A stretch of 20,248 bases of DNA from a virus, in IMG/VR virus record IMGVR_UViG_3300005617_000065, positions 1 to 20,248 of that record; one strand, 5' to 3'. The position numbers were made by a program, and so were the translations under genes. The notes beneath the pieces are model-generated. The model was given only the letters and a program-made list of their open reading frames with translations. It did no database searches and was not told the origin of the DNA. Below, piece by piece: positions 14,513 to 20,248 of the stretch; positions within the stretch are counted from its first letter, which is position 1, and every line of letters starts with the position of its first letter.

Positions 14513-15030
14513 CCGATTTCGACGCGGTCAAGAAACGGGCCACGCTGCCCACGCGGACGGTGCCGTTGTGTCTGGACGCGGAGCTGGTCGACAAGATCGC
14601 CCAGTTGGAGGCGCAACTCGCCGACGCCAAACCGCCCACCAGCCTCGGCGACGCATCGCCGAGACGGGTCATCGCCGAGCAGATCGCCGAGCTACAGGAC
14701 CGGATGCGCGAGTCCAAGGTGGACTTCAAACTGCGGGCTCTGCCAAGCCGGACGTGGGACAAGTTCTGGGCCGCCGCCCCGACCCGCAAGGACGGCGAGA
14801 CCGACGACGAGTGGGAAGGCCGCGCCTTCCCGTTCTACGCCGAGATGCTGTCCCGGTCCTGTACTGACCCGGTGATGAGCGTCGAGCAGGTGACCGAACT
14901 GGTGGACCTGATCCACCACAAGGCGTGGTCGACGCTCGTGTCCGAGTGCATGGCGTTGAACATGCGCGAGGTCGACATCCCAAACTCCGACGCCGCCTCC
15001 GAACTGATCCGGGACTCCGAGCAGACGTAG
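14509..15030 (+). CDS. Tail assembly chaperone G
   Basis: 173 aa, ATGA overlap with the tube gene. It has charged helices: LDAELVDKIAQLEAQLADAK, RRVIAEQIAELQDRMRESKV. DFKLRALPSRTWDKFWAA and FPFYAEMLSRSCTDPVMS follow, and VTELVDLIHHKAWSTLVSE closes the core. This is the actinophage form of the lambda gpG-type chaperone, which binds the tape measure during tail assembly. Most ribosomes would finish at TAG 15028-15030. A fraction should shift by -1 at 14979-14985 and make the longer GT form (14509-15299, about 263 aa). Confidence 0.86.
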   Translation: MTDFDAVKKRATLPTRTVPLCLDAELVDKIAQLEAQLADAKPPTSLGDASPRRVIAEQIAELQDRMRESKVDFKLRALPSRTWDKFWAAAPTRKDGETDDEWEGRAFPFYAEMLSRSCTDPVMSVEQVTELVDLIHHKAWSTLVSECMALNMREVDIPNSDAASELIRDSEQT

Positions 15031-15049
15031 AGGCGGCTACTTCCGTCGG
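14979..15049 (+). promoter_or_regulatory. Programmed -1 ribosomal frameshift site with downstream stem
   Basis: The heptamer CCCAAAC at 14979-14985 is in the exact X XXY YYZ phase (C CCA AAC; G-frame codons CCA and AAC). A shift of -1 joins the G frame to the frame that stays open to 15299. Six bases after the heptamer, GCCGCCT (14992-14998) is perfectly complementary to AGGCGGC (15031-15037). An outer pairing of CCGACG (14987-14992) with CGTCGG (15044-15049) could extend or compete with it. The G stop lies in the loop. Slippery sequence, spacing and stem match known tail-chaperone frameshift signals. Confidence 0.85.
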
Positions 15050-15299
15050 CATCGCCTACAGCCGGTTCCGCCAGTGGTCCGATGTGGACCGTGGCCTGCT
15101 GTTGGCGCTGCTGGCCGAGCGGGCCGATATCTGTTCGCTCTGCGGGCATCCCATGTCGCAGTGCCGGGACCGGTCCACCGAAGGTTCATGGCAGGTGGTC
15201 GAGGACATCTGCCAGCCGTCGCGGATCGCACAGGCCGCGGCCGAGAACCTGGCTGAGCAAAAGCGGCGTGGCGTGGTGCTGCTGACGAAACGGAACTGA
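14985..15299 (+). CDS. Tail assembly chaperone T extension (made only as GT fusion)
   Basis: About 104 residues read in the -1 frame after the slippery heptamer. They have no credible start of their own; an ATG at 14925 lies inside G in the wrong frame. The extension contains YSRFRQWSDVDRGLLLALLA, a cysteine/histidine cluster ICSLCGHPMSQC, and VEDICQPSRIAQAAAENLAE. T domains of lambda-like chaperones bring the tube subunits to the tape measure. The Cys cluster resembles those in actinophage T domains, perhaps binding zinc. High third-position G/C after the G stop supports true coding. Confidence 0.84.
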   Translation, partial: LRRRLRTDPGLRADVEAATSVGIAYSRFRQWSDVDRGLLLALLAERADICSLCGHPMSQCRDRSTEGSWQVVEDICQPSRIAQAAAENLAEQKRRGVVLLTKRN

Positions 15300-15321
15300 C
15301 CGGGAGGTGCCGTGCCCGGTC
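15298..15321 (+). promoter_or_regulatory. Possible hairpin enclosing the tape measure start
   Basis: GACCGGG (15298-15304) and CCCGGTC (15315-15321) form a perfect seven-base stem around a ten-base loop that holds AGG and the GTG start at 15312. Part of the ribosome binding sequence (GGGAGG) lies in the stem. It could slow tape measure translation relative to the chaperones. GC-rich DNA makes such stems by chance, so support is limited. Confidence 0.35.
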
Positions 15322-17273
15322 GCCGCATCGCTGTCGGTCTGGATCTCGAAGCCGCCCCGTACATCAACGAGGCCGGCAAGGTCCTGACGACCACCAAGGC
15401 CATGAACGCCGAGATGGGCGCCCTGGACCGCGAGGTGGACAAGGTCGACCGGGACATGGCCGAGCTGGCCGCCACGACCGCCGCGGCCAAGCATGAGGTC
15501 GACGACCTGGGCGACAAGGCCCGTGGTTCGGCCGCTGATCTCTCGTTGCTGGACGCCCGGATCAAGGCCACGAAGGCGTCGGTGCGCGAGCTCGGGCTCG
15601 AGTTCGCCCGCACCGGCGACAAGGCCGCCGGCACGAACCTGAGCAAGGAACGTTCGTTGCTGGGCCGACTGGAGAAGCTGCGCAAGGAACTGTCCGATCT
15701 GGACGGTTCGGCGAGCGCCGTGAAACTGCCGACCGGCAGCGCCAGTGTCCGTTCCGGTGCGATCTCCGCGCCTGAAACCAGCGGCGCCATGCCGGCGCTC
15801 GTCGGTGGGCTGATCGTGGCCGTCATCGCTGCGGCCCCGACCATCGGTGCGGTCATCGGTGGTGCCATCGCTGGCGCGACCGGCACTGCCGCGATGGCCG
15901 CCGGTATCGCCGCGGCGAGCCGTGATCCGCGGGTGCGGGCGGCGGCCAGCGACGTCGGGGAGACGATCTTCACCGAGATCGACCGGGCCGGTGTCGCGTT
16001 CGTCGAGCCGACCATCAAGGCGCTGCACACGCTCGATTCGGCGCTGGTGGCCATGCACGTACCCGAGGCGTTGGCCAAGCTGGCGCCGACGGTGGAGGTC
16101 ATCGCCAAGGGCTTCGCCGCGTTCGGCACCAGCATCATGCCCGGGGTGAACAAGGCCCTGGACCGGATGGGACCGTTCGCCGACGTGGCCGCGGTCGGTC
16201 TCGCCGACATGGGCGAGGCCTTCGGTGAGTTCATCGACGACGTCACCGCGTCCAAGGGCACGGTCGAGGGTCTGGCCACGCTGTTCGCTCTGGTCAACGG
16301 CACCGTCCGCCTGTTGGGCGACTCAATCCATTTCCTGTCCGACGCCTATCAGGAAGAGGTCAAGCTCCAGCGCATCCTGCTCGCCGAGTTGGAGGGCATC
16401 GCGATCGCCACCGGTCACTTCGACCTGGCGGCAAAGCTGCACGAGTACGGCGTCGGCATCGACAACATGGTGAAGGGACTCAAAGAGGGCTCCGATTCGC
16501 AGCAGAATTTCGTCAGCCACATCGACGTGACGAACCTCGCGATCAAGCGCCAGCACGACTACATCGAGGCGCTGCTGAGGATTTACGACCAATGGTTCGG
16601 CATCGCCATGAGCCTGGACCAGGCCCAACTGGCGGTGAAGCAGGGCATGCTCGATTTCCAGGAAACGCTGAAGAAGAACGGCCGGCACTGGGAGGACAAC
16701 ACCAGGGCCGGGCTGGACAACCAGGCGGGGCTACTCCGCATGATCCAGACGATTAACGACTTCCGACAGCGCGAGATCGAGGCCGGCCATGACGTGGCCG
16801 CCACCAACGCCAAGTACGACGCGCAGGTGCAGGCGCTACTTAACCTGGCCAAGCAGGCCGGGGCGACGAAGGAGCAACTCGACCACCTCAAGGGCGAGTA
16901 CGAGATCCACATCGTCATGCCGGGGCTGATCGCCGCGACCAATGCGTTGGCGAACTTGGCCAAATCCGGGCTCGCCCAGTTCTTTGGCGGCCACCGCGCC
17001 GCCGGTGGTCCGGTCCTGGCCGGCGTGCCGTACACGATCAACGAGCATGGCAACGAGACGGTGACCTTCCCCGCCTCCGGCACGGTGCACCCGGCGTCGC
17101 TGTCACCCGCGCAGCCATGGTCGGGTGGGGCGTCAGGCGGTGCACGGTATGTGATCGAGAACAACATCACACTGATCGACCCGATGACTGGTCAGAAGAC
17201 CCGCGGAATGCTCATCACCGACGCGCGCAATCGGGGTAAGCCAGCTGACGTCGTCGCGGCGGCGTATCCGTGA
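15312..17273 (+). CDS. Tape measure protein
   Basis: 653 aa, GTG start preceded by GGGAGG. It is long, helical and Ala-rich. Charged coiled-coil segments lie at ~30-135 (MGALDREVDKVDRDMAELAA, ERSLLGRLEKLRKELSDLDG). A hydrophobic stretch follows at ~161-202 (PALVGGLIVAVIAAAPTIG), the kind thought to help DNA pass the membrane. Helices continue to ~555. The end has GGPVLAGVPYTINEHGNE, typical of tape measure C-termini. Placed right after the chaperones, as always. The ruler relation of about 0.15 nm per residue predicts a tail near 98 nm. No lysozyme or peptidase domain is evident, so wall degradation would need another protein. Its stop overlaps the next GTG. Confidence 0.92.
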   Translation: MPGRRIAVGLDLEAAPYINEAGKVLTTTKAMNAEMGALDREVDKVDRDMAELAATTAAAKHEVDDLGDKARGSAADLSLLDARIKATKASVRELGLEFARTGDKAAGTNLSKERSLLGRLEKLRKELSDLDGSASAVKLPTGSASVRSGAISAPETSGAMPALVGGLIVAVIAAAPTIGAVIGGAIAGATGTAAMAAGIAAASRDPRVRAAASDVGETIFTEIDRAGVAFVEPTIKALHTLDSALVAMHVPEALAKLAPTVEVIAKGFAAFGTSIMPGVNKALDRMGPFADVAAVGLADMGEAFGEFIDDVTASKGTVEGLATLFALVNGTVRLLGDSIHFLSDAYQEEVKLQRILLAELEGIAIATGHFDLAAKLHEYGVGIDNMVKGLKEGSDSQQNFVSHIDVTNLAIKRQHDYIEALLRIYDQWFGIAMSLDQAQLAVKQGMLDFQETLKKNGRHWEDNTRAGLDNQAGLLRMIQTINDFRQREIEAGHDVAATNAKYDAQVQALLNLAKQAGATKEQLDHLKGEYEIHIVMPGLIAATNALANLAKSGLAQFFGGHRAAGGPVLAGVPYTINEHGNETVTFPASGTVHPASLSPAQPWSGGASGGARYVIENNITLIDPMTGQKTRGMLITDARNRGKPADVVAAAYP

Positions 17274-18649
17274 CGTGGGAGAACCGGATCGTCTTCGAGG
17301 TGTCCTCGGCCGAACCGGACGCCGAAGTGCCGGTGTGGGTGGACCTTTCGCTGCGCATCCTCGACGACCTGCAGGCCGTGCGGTTGCAGATCGGCCGACA
17401 GAACGACCTGGACCAGTCCGAGCCGGCCCGCGTGGATCTGCTGCTCAACAACGCCGACGACGCGCTGACCTTCGGCAACCTGTCCTCGCCGTATGCGGCG
17501 TGGTGGGGGCCGGGCCGTAAATGCCGACTGCGCGACACGGTGTCCGGTGCCCGGCTGACCCTGTTCACCGGCTACATCGAAGTACCGGACGAGGCGGTCA
17601 TCACCACCGGCATCGAGGCCCGGGTTGCCATCTCGGCCGTGGACCGGCTGGGGCGACTGGCGGACTCGCCGCAGTTCGTGTCGACGTTGACCGAGCACAT
17701 CCGCTTCTCGGGTGGCACGGCGCTGAAGGCGTACTGGCCGCTCAACGACGCGAGTGGGGCGACCACGGGCGCCTCACTCGTGGCCGGTATCGGGCCGCTG
17801 CTTCAGGTCGTCAACTACAACGACACCCCGCGCCAGAACCAACTGCAGTGGGGGCAACGCACCGGTCCGATCGGTGACGACGCTTCCTACGTCCAGATGA
17901 ACCCGACCGCTGCCGTCATCGCCGCCGGCACCGGCTTCCCGCGAATCGTGCGCCGCGACTTCAACGTGCCGCTCAACGCCGGCGAGGTCGTAGCCATCGC
18001 GGGCTGGGTCTACATGCCGGTGGGCAGCGTGAGCGCCCAGGTGCTCGTCGCGCACGCGAACGGTTCCGCCGACCCGACGTTCCAGTTCACCGCCAACGTC
18101 GCAACCGGCTGGACCCTGCTGGTCTCAACGTCCGCCGGCATCGTCTCGCCCACACTGCCAGCCACCAAGACCGACAGCTGGCAGATGTTCGGCGGGCTGC
18201 TGAACGTCACGTCGGGGGCCATCACCTTCTTCGTCGGCGACCAGACCACGACGGCCGCTCTCGGTGGCGCGAGTACCGGCACATTTCAAGAAGTGGCCCT
18301 CGACGGTGAGAACGGCTACTCGTTCGGCAGCGTCCAGTTCTACGCCGGCAACCCCGGAACGCTGACGCGGGCTTTCTTCACCGACCAGTACCAGATGGGG
18401 CTGCTCGGCCTGGACCGTCAGCCCACCGGCGACCGGATCCGCACCATCGCCCGCTACGCCGGTCTGCCCAATGTGGACGTCGCCAACACCATCGACACCG
18501 GCGCCAGCATCATGCAGCGCGCCGAACTGGCCGGCAAGGACCCGCTGACCGCGATGCGTGAGGCCGAGACCACCGAGCAGGGCCTGCTGAGTACCGACGG
18601 CGACGGACGCTTGGTCTTCCGCGACAGGCGAAGTTTGTACAACGTCTGA
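17270..18649 (+). CDS. Minor tail protein with LamG-like domain; N-terminal part of a tail hub
   Basis: 459 aa, GTGA overlap with the tape measure stop. Residues 1 to ~145 look like the tube-facing beta domain (WVDLSLRILDDLQAVRLQIG, RLTLFTGYIEVPDEAVITTG). Residues ~150-380 look like an inserted LamG/concanavalin-type jelly roll, opening ALKAYWPLNDASGATTG and including VVAIAGWVYMPVGSVSAQVL; such domains often bind glycans. Residues ~382-459 begin a hub domain (GDRIRTIARYAGLPNVDV, LTAMREAETTEQGLLSTDGD) but stop at GRLVFRDRRSLYNV. As I recall them, actinophage homologues continue through a further domain, which appears instead in the gene starting at 19345. The gene may therefore be split. Confidence 0.76.
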   Translation: MTWENRIVFEVSSAEPDAEVPVWVDLSLRILDDLQAVRLQIGRQNDLDQSEPARVDLLLNNADDALTFGNLSSPYAAWWGPGRKCRLRDTVSGARLTLFTGYIEVPDEAVITTGIEARVAISAVDRLGRLADSPQFVSTLTEHIRFSGGTALKAYWPLNDASGATTGASLVAGIGPLLQVVNYNDTPRQNQLQWGQRTGPIGDDASYVQMNPTAAVIAAGTGFPRIVRRDFNVPLNAGEVVAIAGWVYMPVGSVSAQVLVAHANGSADPTFQFTANVATGWTLLVSTSAGIVSPTLPATKTDSWQMFGGLLNVTSGAITFFVGDQTTTAALGGASTGTFQEVALDGENGYSFGSVQFYAGNPGTLTRAFFTDQYQMGLLGLDRQPTGDRIRTIARYAGLPNVDVANTIDTGASIMQRAELAGKDPLTAMREAETTEQGLLSTDGDGRLVFRDRRSLYNV

Positions 18650-18659
18650 TCGTGATCCC

Positions 18660-18739
18660 TTGCCAAGCCCTGCCGTACCTTGCCCAACCGAGCCCGGCCA
18701 AGCCACGCCCTGCCTAGCCAAACCGTGCCTGGACCGGCC
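18660..18739. repeat. Degenerate pentanucleotide array (NN[G/A]CC on +, GGYNN on -)
   Basis: From 18660 to 18729 the sequence parses into 14 unbroken five-base units of the form NN(G/A)CC: TTGCC, AAGCC, CTGCC, GTACC and so on. Eleven have GCC and three ACC. Two further, less exact units (TGGAC, CGGCC) reach 18739. The first two bases of each unit vary freely while the last three are fixed. It lies in the only real intergenic gap of the tail region (18650-18768), between the two minor tail parts. It is not a CRISPR array, as there are no long repeats or spacers. Function unknown. Confidence 0.85.
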
Positions 18740-18768
18740 CATCGTACTGCGCACCTAGGAGACGCCCC

Positions 18769-19344
18769 GTGCAGGGATACACCTACGCCGAGTGCCTGAA
18801 GGCCATGCAGGTCGCCGGCCCCAACCTGACCGCTTCCACAACGCCAACATCGTTGCTGGACGCCACCGGCAAGGTGACGCTTAAGCCGGACTTCTTCGAC
18901 CGCCGAGGCAAGGGCGTACTGATCGAGTTCGCGGGCCAGCTCGGCAACATCGCCACAACACCGGGCACGCTGACCCTCGACGTCCGCATGGGCCCGACGT
19001 CCAACATCATCGTGTTCAACGGTGGGGCGATGCAGCTCAGCAGCACGGTGCACACAACGCTGCCGGTCGTCGGGCGAATTCTTCTGACCTGCCGCGCCGT
19101 GGGAAACGGCACCACGGCCAACCTGATCGGTCAGGGCACCATCACGTCGCAATGCTTGTCACTGACTGCGGTCGCGGACTCGGCAACGACGCCGGCGACC
19201 CTGCTCATGCCCAACACCGTGCCCACCGTCGGGACCGGCTTCGACTCCACCGTCGCGATGACCGTCGATCTGTTCGGCACGTTCAGTTTGAACAACGCCA
19301 ACGCTGTCCAGATCCACCAGTACTGGCTGTACGAGGTCAACTAG
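18769..19344 (+). CDS. Putative beta-sandwich tail-associated protein
   Basis: 191 aa, GTG start with AGGAGA and a six-base spacer. It has long alternating strands: GKVTLKPDFFDRRGKGVLIE, GTLTLDVRMGPTSNIIVFNG, VHTTLPVVGRILLTCRAV, NLIGQGTITSQCLSLTA, VAMTVDLFGTFSLNNANAVQ, IHQYWLYEVN. This suits a jelly-roll structural protein, a type I recall in actinophage tail regions. It lies between two parts of what looks like one hub gene, after the pentanucleotide array, so it may be an inserted cassette encoding a host-recognition or decoration subunit. Name and function are inferred only. Confidence 0.68.
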   Translation: MQGYTYAECLKAMQVAGPNLTASTTPTSLLDATGKVTLKPDFFDRRGKGVLIEFAGQLGNIATTPGTLTLDVRMGPTSNIIVFNGGAMQLSSTVHTTLPVVGRILLTCRAVGNGTTANLIGQGTITSQCLSLTAVADSATTPATLLMPNTVPTVGTGFDSTVAMTVDLFGTFSLNNANAVQIHQYWLYEVN

Positions 19345-20248
19345 GTGCCGGGGCCGCTGTACCGCCCGGGGCTGCCCAAGCGGTCCTGGGGCGGCCCGTG
19401 GACGAGCCAACCCGTCGGCGGTCGCGCACTGCCGCCGGTCGAGATCCCGTACGAGTGGATCGCCACGCCGGTGCTGCGGAGGCCGACCGCGGTCATCAAC
19501 TCGACCGCCATCCAACAGGCGGGCGCAGCGACCGCGTACAGCAGCGACGCGGCGAGCATCAAGCGCTACGGCGTAGGCCCGGCGTCGGCCACGCTCACCA
19601 CCCCGGTCGACGCGGATGCCAGCAACCTCGCCACCCACCTCACCACCTACTACGCCACACCACGGCCACGCCAGCCGGTGCTCGCGTTCCACCTGATGGC
19701 CCGCACCGAGGACGAATGCGCGCTGCTGCTCGGCGTCGGCCTGGGTCGGCGGGTGCGCATCATCCACACCCCGACCAACTGGCCGGTCGGTGCCGCCAAC
19801 TTCGTCGTCGAAGGAATCCGGCACACTCTCGCCGTCGACGACCGGACCGTGGAGTGGTCTACCGCGGCGCTCATCGGGGCGAGCCCAACGTTCCTGGACA
19901 CGTTCGACCGCAGCACCACCAACGGTTGGGGCAACACGTGGTCGGTGGTGTCCGGCGCCGCGTCGCAGTTCTCGACGAACGGCACATCGGCGCTGATGAC
20001 CCACTCGGCGCCGGGCTTCTGCCAGATCTCACTGCCGTACACCTCGCTCAACGACGACATCACTGCGACGTTCTCGGTGTCGTCCATCGCCAACTACGGC
20101 GACGCCGCGGTGCAGTTGCGGTTCACCGACACGAACAACTACTACCGCGCGGTGCACCGGTTCGACACCAACGCGTTCGAGATCGACGTGCGCACCAACG
20201 GGGTCACCTCGACGATCGCCGGGCCGGTCAGCCCGCTCGCCGCGGCGA
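19345..20248 (+). CDS. Minor tail protein, hub C-terminal part plus LamG-like domain (runs off the window)
   Basis: At least 301 codons, open from the GTG that directly follows the preceding TAG to the right edge. It opens MPGPLYRPGLPKRSWGGPW, and then VEIPYEWIATPVLRRPTAV. Next come SSDAASIKRYGVGPASATL, ADASNLATHLTTYYATPRPR and LLLGVGLGRRVRIIHTPTNW, and finally NFVVEGIRHTLAVDDRTVEW. These match what I recall as the C-terminal half of actinophage minor tail hub proteins. From residue ~183, FLDTFDRSTTNGWGNTWSVV begins a second jelly-roll domain of the LamG/concanavalin type. The start is chosen by adjacency; no clear ribosome binding site is seen. The 3' end is missing from the window. Confidence 0.72.
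   Translation, partial: MPGPLYRPGLPKRSWGGPWTSQPVGGRALPPVEIPYEWIATPVLRRPTAVINSTAIQQAGAATAYSSDAASIKRYGVGPASATLTTPVDADASNLATHLTTYYATPRPRQPVLAFHLMARTEDECALLLGVGLGRRVRIIHTPTNWPVGAANFVVEGIRHTLAVDDRTVEWSTAALIGASPTFLDTFDRSTTNGWGNTWSVVSGAASQFSTNGTSALMTHSAPGFCQISLPYTSLNDDITATFSVSSIANYGDAAVQLRFTDTNNYYRAVHRFDTNAFEIDVRTNGVTSTIAGPVSPLAAA

Noticed and set aside
14925-14984. ATG at 14925 as an independent start for chaperone T
   Set aside because: The first residues would be an out-of-frame reading of G, and the slippery heptamer explains how T is made.
15056-16303. 415-codon open frame on the - strand opposite the tape measure
   Set aside because: Ser/Ala/Arg/Pro-rich shadow of the tape measure and chaperone genes, with no ribosome binding site or recognisable motif.
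18660-18739. CRISPR array or tRNA-like element
   Set aside because: The units are only five bases with no conserved long repeat or spacer pattern, and no cloverleaf can be drawn.

Overview
This window is the head-and-tail structural module of a tailed (siphovirus-type) phage or prophage of a high-GC Gram-positive host, most likely an actinomycete. The support for this is the very GC-rich DNA, strong G/C preference at third codon positions, frequent GTG starts, ATGA/GTGA stop-start overlaps between genes, and protein families typical of actinophages. All genes read on the + strand except one small gene on the - strand. No integrase, attachment site or host gene is visible, so a free phage and a prophage cannot be told apart here.

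Layout, left to right. DNA packaging: small and large terminase (28-2159). Portal: a 1,590-residue protein whose first ~400 residues are a DUF935/Mu gp29-type portal. Its C-terminal ~1,200 residues carry two tandem, diverged ADP-ribosyltransferase-like domains, several SAP-like helical modules and, in another frame, a nested 54-codon ORF with its own strong ribosome binding site (2177-6949). Head maturation: a peptidoglycan-binding-domain protein (6946-7758), a Mu gpI-type protease with a probable internal in-frame start for the scaffold (7804-9129), two decoration-like proteins flanking an HK97-fold major capsid protein (9133-11260), and a coiled-coil-like accessory protein. Head-tail joining: connector, closure, tail-completion and terminator genes (11264-13390), interrupted by a reverse-strand 61-aa gene (12131-12316). 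Tail: small hypothetical proteins, tail tube, tail assembly chaperones G and GT linked by a textbook -1 frameshift site (14979-14985), tape measure (653 aa, suggesting a tail near 100 nm at about 0.15 nm per residue), then minor tail genes. The last of these runs off the right edge.

The structural genes follow the canonical assembly order. The accessory material stands out against it. The portal gene looks like a hotspot for effector-type domains that could enter the host with the DNA. A minor tail hub gene appears to be split in two by a degenerate pentanucleotide (GCC-NN) array plus a 191-aa gene. A stable hairpin abuts the protease start codon. The strongest candidates for something undescribed are the portal/double-ART fusion with its nested ORF, the reverse-strand moron and the pentanucleotide array with the split hub gene.
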